From the NCBI GenBank assembly GCA_015847255.1, contig JADLZK010004662.1, positions 806,001 to 870,000 of the forward strand: a stretch of DNA of 64,000 nucleotides, written 5' to 3'. Position numbers and translations under genes: made by a program. The notes under the pieces were generated by a model, which ran no database searches, was not told where the DNA came from, and saw nothing but the letters and a program-made list of their open reading frames with translations. Positions 54,601 to 64,000 of this stretch are shown piece by piece. This stretch comes from Hyparrhenia diplandra. Lineage: Eukaryota > Streptophyta > Magnoliopsida > Poales > Poaceae. Within the stretch, counting starts at the first letter, position 1. The number at the start of each line of letters is the position of its first letter.

Positions 54601-55236
54601 TATTGAGGGAGATCACGGGTCTTACCACCCCCTGGGTTCGGCTTTCGTGGGCCGAAGGAGCCACCATCGGTGCTCTCAGCACTGGTAGCGGCCCTTTCGG
54701 CATACCCTGGATGTCTATTGATGAACGACGGGATGAATGGGGGACGAAGGCACGGTCTTCGGTTATCACAAGATTGAAAGTAGCACCGTCGGCCGCATCT
54801 ACATGGGCAACCCGCTAGTTGGGTCAGCCGAAGGTGCCGACATCGGTTATAAGGGACTGAAAGTGGTATGTTCGGTCTCTTTTCCTTGTGTTCTTGTATG
54901 TGGATTCGTAGGCTAGGTGACCGGATGCATCACACTTAGCTCAGCGGGACCGAAGGTGAAGCCAGCGTGGTCCCAGGGAGTAGTTGGGATGCCGACATGA
55001 AAGGACCAAGAAGCCCCTCTTCCTCGAGGAATATTTGGCAGGATCAGGGGAGTTGAGGGGTACTTTGGTCATGTAAAGTCATACAGATGGCTATAAATAA
55101 TGCCCTCACGGGCGTTATAAAGGAGGTGGAAGATTAATGAGAAGAATTCCCATTGTTCGATTTGGCATCATCGTCTACTGTCTCTTTCGGTGTTGTTGGT
55201 CCTACCGGGGTGGCACGTTTTAGGGCCACTCCAACA
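54601..55236 (+). repeat. 5' LTR of the Gypsy element
   Basis: Begins TATTGAGGGAGATC, probably a mutated TG start, and ends CCACTCCAACA. A TATA-like motif (gctataaataatg) lies near 55092. TGGTGCCCACTGTGG follows as the likely primer site. Confidence 0.8.
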
Positions 55237-55379
55237 ATGGTGCCCACTGTGGGTGCGCAGATAACCTATGGACCCGAAAAGGCAAGCGTAGGTAGCAACC
55301 GTGGACGGTCGAGCCCGCCAGCCAGAATCACCCTGATCAAAACGATTACGCCTAGAACCGTAATCGAAGCAACCGGGAT

Positions 55380-56680
55380 GTTGCAACCCGTCTTGGGGCA
55401 AGAATAGGCCAGAACATCGGGCTTGGGCAGAACCCACAACTCAAGGAGAGGAGGATCCAGAGGCGGATCAGCTTGAAGACCATGATCGAACGGATAACGA
55501 TGTAGCGAGCGCGGCGAGAGTGATCAAAGAGTCGAATGATAAATAGGCGAGCTAATGGAGTTGAGGGCTTGGCGAGATGCCTTGCTTCAGCCGCTGAGGC
55601 GGCCAGGTGTAGGGAGAATTCGGCTCGTGAGCATCTTAGGTTAGCCAAAATCGAGAAAGACAGGCTCGTTCATGAAATCAATCAAAGGGAAGAACAAGCG
55701 GAAAATGTAGAAGGGCGAGCGGACGCCGGAATGAGGGTGCGCGCGCAACCGATCCCAATACAAGAAGAGGTACCGAGAAGGAGACTACGATGGCATCAAT
55801 CTCACCTCACCCCTTTCGGCGGAACTACAACGATATCCATGGCCAAATGGTTACAAGCCCAGGTTACCATCCTTCAATGGAAAAATAGACCAAAGAAAGT
55901 TTATCGCCAGTTATGAAGCGGTAGTGCATTCGGTCGAAGGAGATTCGGCAACACTTGCGAAGTCACTCATCATGGCAAAGAGAAGATAGAACACATGAAT
56001 GGTATGTGGGCATCCGGCCCCTCTATTGGTCGAAGATGGAAATAGCTCAAGGAGCAATCGTTGTTGACCTTTGAGGGTTTCAAGTCCACTAAAAAAGTGT
56101 ACGAGGGATTTCCTCAAGCTAAAATAGGAAAAAAGGGCGAGCCACTCAACCAAGACTTGGATAAGATAGTCCACCTCCGTGCCTAGACTCCAAATGTGTC
56201 GGGCGAAGTGGTCATTACAACAGCAATTGAGGGGATGGCTATCGGTTAGTTGTGCTTCAACTCTGGACAAAGAAGAACCCACATCAGTCAAGGAATTGTA
56301 CAAGCAAATCAAGAAGTTCGCCAAGTCTGACAAAGGGTTGAAGAGAAGGAAGGCGGCCAGGAAAGATGAGAAACATTTGTCACTAAATCCAACGTCAAAT
56401 AGCCACAAAAGAGTCGGTAAGATATTTCATCCGGTCAACAACGTCCAGGAAGAATCAGCCCAGTTAACCGAAATCGCTCACAAACCGAATGCTCATGATC
56501 AGTAGAACTCCAGGCCGCCCCAACTGAATAGAGGAGGTCGGGACGCCAGAGGCAGAAGAGGTTGTGGAAGGGGCAGAGGAGGATCGAAAGTCCCCTATTG
56601 CTTCATTTGCGGTGAAGACACCGGTCACTTCCGCAGAGAATGCAAGTATGGACAACCGACAAAAGAATAGAAATCAAAAG
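55380..56680 (+). pseudogene. Gypsy gag remnant
   Basis: Broken frames include REEQAENVEGRADAG (55536-55916), a lysine-rich stretch near 56290-56400, and a complete zinc knuckle CFICGEDTGHFRREC at 56599-56643. Stops and frameshifts separate them. Confidence 0.75.
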
Positions 56681-57189
56681 ACGAAAAGCTCCTAAAGCAC
56701 CCAAACCCGTAAGCATGTGTTCCATAACTCGAGATTCGGCGAGAAAATAACCGAATGTATGTTTCGCTCGCTACCCAAGTCAAGAACTCTCACATCCCTA
56801 GACTCACCGGAAGTAGTTCTCGCAACCGTTGCAGCATCAACAATACTCCTTGAACTACCCAGGGTAGTACACACTACCGCAGCCCCCGTAGATTTACGCC
56901 CATTCAGTTGTAGTGTCATCACCGGCAAACATGGAACATCAGCAACCAAATTCTCAAATCAAACCCGGAAACAGTCAAGAGAAAAGGACCATAAAATCAG
57001 TGTTACCAACCAAACGGCCACATCTATACGACGGGAGGGTCCAACCTTGAGCATGAAAGCAAAAGGGCAAGAAGGGACTATGAGAGAAGAGTCCACATTG
57101 TATCATCGAGGCTACCACTCAACAAGCTGGCTTGGTCCTTAGTACCGATTACCTTCGATGAAATAGATTTTCGGGTAAGAGACTACCCC

Positions 57190-57677
57190 ATACGGATGCC
57201 TTTGTCGCAACTGCGAACGTGGTGGATTTCACACTACATAACATCCTAGTCGACAATGGGAGTTCGATGGACATCTTATTCATTAAGGCTTTTAAAAATA
57301 TGGGCATGGATTGGAGGACCTTACAGCCATCTGAAAAACACTCTATTCGGCTTCGGTGGAAAAAGGATAGATGCTATCGGGAAGGACATAGCAGTAACGT
57401 TTGGCAAAGTGGGGCTGTCCAAACCAAAATAATCACTTTTGATGTGGTTAACATCGATTACCCCTACACAACAGTATTCAGCAGAGCCGTGATAAGCAAG
57501 TTCGATGCTATCATCAAACAAAGCTATCTGTGTATGAAGATACCATCCTCTTTCGGCGTTATCACAGTATGGGGTGATCAGGAAGCAGCTCGCAAGATAG
57601 ATGCAAGACCGATCCCTGAATATAGCATGATGCATGAGGTAACACTCACCAAGAAAGGGGACATGAAGAAGAGGTAA
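57190..57677 (+). pseudogene. Gypsy protease remnant
   Basis: Contains ILVDNGSSMDILF, the retropepsin-type active-site motif in its Gypsy form, followed by a KAFKNMGM stretch. A short tandem duplication of about 35 bp near 57636-57708 (gaggtaacactcacca...) disrupts the 3' end. Confidence 0.78.
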
Positions 57678-57750
57678 CACTCACCAGAAAGGGGGACATG
57701 AAAAAGAGCCATAGGCCAAGCCAGACACTGAAAAGTTTCAGGAACCAAAA

Positions 57751-59810
57751 ATGGATACCGCCGAAGCTACCAAGAAGACCTCGTTGTGTGACTCTTATCC
57801 TGACAGGAAAGTTACCATCAGAGCCGAACTTGACCACACCGAAAGCACTAATCTTGTTTTGTTTCTGAACAAAAACAAGGACGTCTTTGAGTGGTCCGCG
57901 GAAGATCCAAAAGGTGTGAGCCAAAGGCTAGCCCAAAGATAACCTCAACATGGAGAAATCAATAAAGCCAAAAAAGCGAAGTTGAGAAAATTGTGTGAGG
58001 AAAGAAGTGCAAAGAACAATGGGCGTAAGTACAAAGGCTTTAGGACGCTGGGGTCATCATTTGGTCCAATACCGGGAATGGCTAGCTAATGTTGTAATGG
58101 TACAGAAAAAGTCAACCCATGTGAACATGAAAAGGTGGTGAATTTGCGTAAACTTCACAGATTTAAACAAGCCTTGTCCGAAGGATCCGTACCCCCTCCC
58201 CAGAATAGATACCCTAAGGCTGCGTTTGGATGTTGGTATTGGAGAGCTTTGGCATTGAATTGATACCAATATCAATTTCGTCATGGTATTGTATTGGATC
58301 ACAAATCGAATTCTATTGTTTGGATGACAATGCATTGCCTTTTGGAATTATTGTAACCAATCCAATTCCATTTTCTCGTTTGGATGCAAAGGGATGAAAT
58401 TGATGGTCATCCATCCACTCCCGTGAGCTCCACGCCAGATCCGTCTCGCCCGCCATGGAGAACCACCGCCCGGTGGAGGGAGGCCGGGAGGAGCGGGCGA
58501 GCCTGCTCGCAGAGGAAGGCCGGGGGGGGGGCGGCGCAGCTCGCCGACCGAGGAAGGTCGGGGAGGTGGTGGTGGTGCGCTTCGTCCGCGGAGGAAAGCG
58601 TGGTGGGGCGGCGCCCTCGCCGCAGAGGTAGGCATGGATGGGGCGGCGCTCGCCGCCAGAGGAGCCCCGGTAGGGGTGGCTCGCTTGTCGGAGAGGAGAG
58701 GGGAGGGGCGGCGCGCTCGTTGGTGGAGGATCCCGGGGAGGATGGCCGGCTCGCCGGGCGGAGAGGGAGCTGGTGGAGGGGGCGGCGCGCCGGGCGAAGG
58801 GAGCTCGGGAGGGATGGCCTGCTCACCGGCGGAGAGGGAGCTCGGGAGGGGCGGAGGCCGCGGGCGGGAGGAGCTCGGGGAGGGCGGCCTGCTCACCGGC
58901 GGAGAGGGAGCCGGGGAGGGCGGCGCGCGGGCGGGCGGAGGAGCCGGGAGCCGGGAGGGGCGGCGCGCTCGTTGGGGCGGGAGAGAGATGGGGGGAAGAG
59001 GAGGGCTCGATGCTTCAATTCCGCATAATACGGTGGGTGTTGGCCCGGTATTGTTTCGGCTCGCCAGTTAATCGCAATGCCGCGCGGAAATGAGTCAAGT
59101 ATCCAGACTTGAATGCCGCGGACTGGTCCAAACGCTCGGAATTGAGGGATGCCGATTCCAATACCAATATCATGGCCTCAATACAGACTTCCAAACGCAG
59201 CCTTAGACATAGTAGCGGGCCATGAAAGGATGAGCCTTCTCGATTGCTTCTATAACTATCATCAGATTCACATGAACCCAGAAGACGAATAGAAAACTAG
59301 TTTCATCACGCCGGGCAGTACGTATTGTTTTAGGTGAATGCCAGAGGGCCTACGAAATGCAGGTCCAACTTTCTCCAGGATGTCAAACGAGGTCTTCAGA
59401 GACCAGAAGAAGAAGAAAAAGAAAAACCTAGTGACCTATGTGGATGACATAGTGGTTATTAGTAGTAGGAAAGATTCGCACATTGAAGACCTAAAGGAGA
59501 CATTTGCCAACCTAAGGGGAAGCGGTCTTAAGGTAAACCCGGAGAAGTGCATATTCGGCATCACAAAAGGTAAGATGCTGGGTTGCTTGGTCTCAGCAAG
59601 GGGGATTGAAGCAAATCTAGACAAGATAGTGGCCATCATAAATATGAAGCCACCGAATAGCCTAAGGAAGGTGCATGCGTTGACTAGGTGCCTTGCGGCT
59701 CTCAATAGTTCATCTCGAGGTCACCTAAAAAAGGCTTGCTTTTCTTCAAGGTGCTCAAGGAAAGTGCCAATTTCAAATGGGGATCCGAACAACATAAAGC
59801 TTTTGAAGAC
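57751..59810 (+). pseudogene. Gypsy reverse transcriptase, interrupted by a 987-bp insertion
   Basis: The first part (57751-57942) has NKNKDVFEWSAEDPKGV. Near 58195-58214 the sequence reads RIDTL and, after the insertion, continues with DIVAGHERMSLLDC near 59206-59250. The second part (59338-59814) has MPEGLRNAGPTFSRM, the catalytic YVDDIVV, KCIFGI and LDKIVAIINMKPP. A purine run just before YVDDIVV encodes DQKKKKKKN in place of the usual residues, probably a local expansion. Confidence 0.85.
58217..59203. mobile_element. 987-bp terminal-inverted-repeat element inside the Gypsy RT
   Basis: Ends are AGGCTGCGTTTGGATGTTGG and the inverted right end AGGCTGCGTTTGGAAGTCTG. TA lies on both sides (58215-58216 and 59204-59205). 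The host reads cccTAgac when the element and one TA are removed, restoring the RT peptide. Near both ends are inverted runs of ttggtattgg / ccaataccaa. The interior (about 58430-59000) is a GC-rich array of repeated ggagagggagc, gggagg and cggcgg motifs without a recognisable protein. Confidence 0.82.
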
Positions 59811-59814
59811 CTAA

Positions 59815-60270
59815 AGAAGTATCTCACCAATCTAACAACAATGTCTAAGCCCTCAACGAAAGTCGTTTTACTGTTGTAGCTCACGACATCCCAGGTTGCA
59901 GTAAGCGCAGTCCCAGTGGAAGAAAAAGAGCATGATAACAGGCTGAGGCAGTTCCCAAAGTGTATAACGCGTCAGAGGCACTTTCAGGTGTGAAAAATAA
60001 ATTACTCCGGGCTAGAGAATATAGCATACACCATCCTGATGGAAAGCCGAAAGGTCAAGCATTACTCACAGGCTCACAAAATTTGGGTAGTGTCTTCCTA
60101 GCCACTAGAAGCTCTATTCAGAAATAGCGAAGCAATCAGAAGAGTTGGAAAATGGGCAACCGAATTGAATGAATTTGTTATCATCTTTGAGCACAGAACG
60201 ACCATCAAGTCGTAGGCAATACCAGATTTCATAGCCGAATGGACCCTAGCCGCAAGACAATGGTCCGGTA
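59815..60270 (+). pseudogene. Gypsy RNase H remnant
   Basis: Fragments read KHYSQAHKIWVVSS, ALFRNSEAIRRVGKWATELN and EFVIIFEHRTTIKS, then PDFIAEWT. This is the RNase H style of Tat-like Gypsy elements. Several stops occur. Confidence 0.75.
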
Positions 60271-60420
60271 GTGTTCAAGGAGCCAATGTGGACAGCACAT
60301 TGCAAGAGGGGGCTTGGTGTGACAAATGCACAAGTATTTCGGCAATGCTTACACCTTCAACAACACAGGGAGTGCTGACAGCTGAGTGCACGCTAGTTAG
60401 TAGGGTCATTATCTTACAAG

Positions 60421-61410
60421 TCAGTTGCTCCTATCAAGGCCATCTGCAATGGTGCATTCTTCAGACTCTCTGGTACTCACCTTTGCATAGAACCAATTTT
60501 CTGCCCAATCATTCCATTTGTCCTGAAATGCTGGGACAAGATAAGGGATTGACTTCCCTTTACGAGTAACAAAGGTGCACACGCCAAATTGCACCTCACA
60601 AGCATTGCCTGAATTTTCATCCAAAACTATATTCGGCTTAATATGACAACCATAACACTGAGCAAAGGCATTGACGCAGAGAGGGGCTCCCATCATTTTT
60701 AAAGCCATTGCGAATGTGCTGAGTTGGGTGATTGAATTCAGTGTCAGAAAGATCAAATCTTTCCAGGACCTTATAATCAAAGCTTTCACAGGGAAAGCGA
60801 AGTCCGACCACGAAAAAATCCTTGAAGATAAGAGCTACATACGGTTTTGGTCTGGGAGTAGTTTCTTTGCCAGGGGCCCGACAAGTCGAGCGAATTTTGG
60901 CGTCCATATAACCATTAGGACATAATCGTCAAGAACAACTTCGGTCACTTTCGAGATCGAAAGCAGCCCAGTAGACGGGCGTCTTTACCTTCTTCACACG
61001 ATTCTCGCCGGAGCCCTCGTTAGGAGCATAACTCGCGCTTTTAGCGCCCCTCTTCAATCATGGGATCAGGTTCGCCTCTGCCACCTTTTGCTCGACAACC
61101 GGAGCAGCTGGCTCTGGTGAAACAACTTCAATAGATGGTGATCCGCCTGCCTATGCCATTTCGGTAGATGAAATGTCCTCAGCCTTTTCATTACCCTAAG
61201 CCGAAGCAGCCATTTTTGGTGATTTGGCCTCAGCAGTGGACGAAGAACCGTTGGTAGTAGAAGACTCCCACTACCCAAGGAACTACCATCACTTGAAGAG
61301 CCGCTGCTAGATGAAAATGCCTCAGGCTCAACCTGTTTCAGTTGATCACCCGACTTTATCGATTCGGTGCTACTCGAGCTAGAATTGTAACAAGATGCCG
61401 AGGCGAACAT
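60421..61410 (-). pseudogene. Antisense ORF of the Gypsy element (putative-gypsy-type protein family)
   Basis: On the minus strand the sequence starts MFASASCYNSSSSSTESIKS at 61410 and is serine-rich. After frame changes it carries PKPYVALIFKDFFVVGLRFPC (60907-60638), FGVCTFVTRKGKSIPYLVPA and DKWNDWAENWFYAKV. The latter motifs match the plant family annotated as putative gypsy type transposon (PF04195) from memory of its motifs. Function is unknown. Its position antisense, between RNase H and the 3' LTR, is the known location of antisense ORFs in Tat elements. Confidence 0.7.
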
Positions 61411-61977
61411 CTAGAAATAATACGGACCTAAAACAGCAAAAAATAGATAGAAGAAAAATAAAACAAAAAAAAATAAAAAAACAAGGTGTAATGAAACGCA
61501 ACTTAAAACTAAAGGCTTAGCAAAAACAACATACCTTGGGATGCGAAGGCGAAGAAAACCGAAATCACGCGCAACCGAATGCACCGCACACCGAATGTTG
61601 TAGAGCAGATGTGCATGAGCGTCACAATTGCAAATGGCTGGGGAGCCCCCCTCGCCGCCAGGGGGATTTATCGGCCAAGGGGCACGTGTTTCGGACACGC
61701 GCGCCCGAGACGAAGGGGATGCGGCGACATTTCCTCCTGAAATGACCTTTGGCCTCGGGGTGAGCACCAAAAATCCGCCTCAAGCTGGAAAAAGCATTGT
61801 CACATTTCAGATTTCCTTCGCCTTCAAAGGGGGTTTCTTAGTTGAATTATAGATTTCCAACGGGCCGTGCCGTGCCGGCTCGGTACTGCCTCGTGCCGTG
61901 CCGTGCCGCTAAGGCACGCGTCGTCCTGCTGGGCCGGGCCGCACCGGGCTCCGTGCCTGACCTCGAGCCGGCACGTC
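61411..61977. other. Pre-LTR region with unrelated GC-rich insert
   Basis: Contains a polypurine-like tract (caaagggggttt near 61826). It is followed by about 115 bp of gtgccgtgccggc repeats (about 61862-61976) that have no match in the 5' LTR and stand where the start of the 3' LTR should be. Confidence 0.55.
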
Positions 61978-62332
61978 TTGTTTCCTTGTGTTCTTGCAGG
62001 TCGCTTCGTCAGATAGGTGACCGGATGCGTCGCACTCAGCTCAGTGGCACCGAAGTTGAAGCTAGCGTGGTCCCGGGGAGTAGTTGGGATGCCGACACGA
62101 AAGGACCAAGAAGCCCCTCTTCCTCGAGGAATATCCGATAGGATCAGGGTAGTTGTACTTTGGTCATGTAAAGTGATACGGACGACTATAAATAGTGCCC
62201 TCGCGAAGCGTTGTAAAGGAGGATGGAAGATTAATGAGAATAATTCTCATTGTTCCATTCGGCATCATCGTCTTGTCTCTTTTCGGTGTTGTTGGTCCCT
62301 ATCGTGGTGGCACATTTTGGGCCACTCCAACA
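61978..62332 (+). repeat. 3' LTR of the Gypsy element (5' part missing)
   Basis: Matches 54886-55236 of the 5' LTR from ttccttgtgttcttg to the end CCACTCCAACA. The first 285 bp of the LTR are absent or replaced. Confidence 0.82.
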
Positions 62333-62337
62333 ACCGA

Positions 62338-64000
62338 CGAGAGAACTGGTAAACGTGGATAACGTGGTAATGATCGGCCATTCACAATTTCCCCTTGCAC
62401 CCATCGGCTATTATAATTCCTTGTCAACATAGGTTATGTTTCTAGTATTAAGCCTCGAGATCAAGTGTTCCCGACCATGAGAACACCCGACTGACCTCTC
62501 TAGGATCACTTGGGGACTCAGGGGCTACACCCATTGGGTGTGTTCGCACACACACGTACTCAAGATAAAGAATAGACCAAGCGCGAATGGACCCTTCACC
62601 TCTGCTTGGGGGCTTACTCAGGGTCACACATGGGATGTGACATAACGGGACATAATCCTTCTACTGGCTTTAGGGGCTCGAGGGTTCTAGGGCCTGCTCG
62701 TGAGCCCCTTAGGCCAATTGCCTTCACCGCCAAGAAGCCTCTCTAGAAGGTTGACTAGTGTAGGTGAGTCCAAGTCGATAGAGCCTGAAATCCAGAATGT
62801 CAGAACGCAGGAGCCAGGCGACGCCTAGAGTGTCTCCAACTCCACGACAAAGCCAAGATCCATCTACACCTCCCTAGACTCCGGCGCATGTTGATCGTAG
62901 GTTTTGGTTGCATGGGATCCTAGATGGGGGAGGGCGAATTATGATTTGTTCACTTGCAGCCTCACCATCTCGCTAGTGCTTTGCTCGAAGGGCCTAGTTC
63001 CCCCACTGTCTTCCTCCACTCCAGCGAGGATTAACATTGATTGATCCCCTACCAAATTTCTCTTTCTTACACTTTGTATAATTTTGGGTGCTCTCGAGTA
63101 CAAAGATCATTGCTGCTGAACGTAGGGCCTCGATAGACCGAACTAGGATAGCCCCTGTGTTTGATGATGATCAATGTTCTCCGTGTTCCCAAATCCACTC
63201 GAGCGACCAAAGACATACACTCGTGTCATCTGATGAACAACTATGCATGTCGTGCTTTCGACACCCGCGACACCAATCTCTTCCATTTTTTTCATGACAA
63301 TTCTTCCATTTTGAATATTTCATTTGGAATCCATAAATTTACGCTTTAACATAGAGTTTTATGCTTCCGACCATGAGCACAAACATGCTAACAATCTATT
63401 CTTCTCCAAAATTGTAATTTGAATCATGGCATGTTGATACCAAGGTTCTGTAGACTAGGTCCAGCCACCCAAATAGCCTCGTTGCTTTCGTCCTAGCACC
63501 GCCCGCCTCACATTTTTTTCCCCAGCCTTTCACACGGCAAGACCCCTTTGTAACATGGCGCGAGGAGTGTTATCGCCTACATCCTCTCACTTACAGTGAG
63601 CCATCCAACCTACATTTTCCTTAAAGTGAATTGTAATACTTTAGTACAGCCTATGATGACAGATTACACAAGCTTCAGCTTTTTGTGTGCATGATCAATG
63701 ATGCAGTGATCCCTACCTCGACGCACCAAGATTTTTCTCTAGATCTGTGCCATTCGGGCCAACTTTGGAGCAGACAGAATTCCCATTTGCGTCCATCATA
63801 GGTAATACTAGCATGTACCCCGTGCTTCGCATGGGGCAGGAAGCCATAAATATAGCTTATTGAGTAAATCAATAAAATAAAAAAATAGGTCCCATAAGCA
63901 ATAACGTGGCATTGTAATTCAAATGGGAATTTTAGCTGCACAGGCCCACGGTATTTGTACAGGAATCATGGTATGAATGAACGTACACATATGAATGTGC
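62338..64000. other. Right-end intergenic DNA
   Basis: Phrases such as ggatcacttggggactcagg near 62502 are of a kind common around grass Gypsy elements, so 62400-62900 may be another LTR-type remnant. I found no ends. From 62900 to 64000 no gene or element is recognised. Confidence 0.35.

Larger units (their letters stand above)
54601..62332 (+). mobile_element. Ty3/Gypsy retrotransposon of Tat-like type (degenerate)
   Basis: A 5-bp TSD ACCGA lies at 54596-54600 and 62333-62337. The 5' LTR is 54601-55236 and the 3' LTR, partial, ends CCACTCCAACA at 62332. Order inside is gag with a CCHC knuckle, protease, reverse transcriptase, RNase H, then an antisense ORF before the 3' LTR. An antisense ORF at this place is known from Tat-lineage elements of plants. 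No integrase is recognisable between RNase H (about 60260) and the antisense ORF, so the copy is defective. Confidence 0.88.

Noticed and set aside
58384..59071. Glycine/arginine-rich plus-strand frames and proline-rich minus-strand frames
   Set aside because: By-products of the G-rich repeats inside the 987-bp element; composition follows the repeat.

Overview
The window is plant nuclear DNA, almost certainly from a grass (Poaceae, probably a panicoid). The evidence is an expanded cluster of MATH-BTB genes, CACTA transposons of grass type, a Tat-like Ty3/Gypsy element with an antisense ORF, L1-type LINEs and Tourist/Stowaway-like MITEs. Sequence features alone cannot name the species. Most of the 64 kb is transposable-element DNA in nested layers. 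No single operon-like system is present. The most informative features are element boundaries, target-site duplications (TSDs), pre-insertion sites preserved in duplicated copies, and damaged host genes.

Layout. 1-161 (-) is the N-terminus of a gene that runs off the left edge. 2826-3920 (+) is an intact MATH-BTB gene. 4653-4911 is a Stowaway-like MITE. 4937-15698 is a small non-autonomous CACTA element (TSD TAT) split by a 9.8-kb Ty1/Copia retrotransposon (5537-15358, TSD CGGCG, 1.72-kb LTRs, broken gag-pol). 16539-17617 (+) is a second MATH-BTB gene with a one-base frameshift in an A run. 19872-21254 is a MULE with long inverted repeats and a 9-bp TSD. 21714-24082 (-) and 25418-26883 (+) are 5'-truncated L1 LINEs with clear TSDs. 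29111-30295 (-) is a third MATH-BTB gene carrying an exonised MITE and a downstream base insertion that restores the frame; its 3' flank exists as a second, coding-free copy at about 25331-27850.

31158-31444 is a Tourist-like MITE. 31870-35417 is a probable 3.5-kb solo LTR. A FAR1/FRS-type gene, itself transposase-derived, spans about 36600-50540 (+). It is cut in its DNA-binding domain by an 11.6-kb CACTA element (36973-48605). That element carries two degraded minus-strand genes: a TNP2-type transposase, and a second ORF with a Ulp1/C48 cysteine-protease domain.

52150-52930 holds two minisatellite arrays. 53140-54400 is a near-palindromic inverted repeat with arms of about 600 bp. 54601-62332 is a degenerate Ty3/Gypsy element of Tat type (TSD ACCGA) with an antisense ORF, no visible integrase, a 987-bp terminal-inverted-repeat insertion inside its reverse transcriptase, and a rearranged 3' LTR. 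The right end (62338-64000) holds no recognisable gene.

The likely functional host genes are the MATH-BTB proteins, a family known to act as CUL3 E3-ligase substrate adaptors. The rest records repeated insertion, duplication and decay around them.
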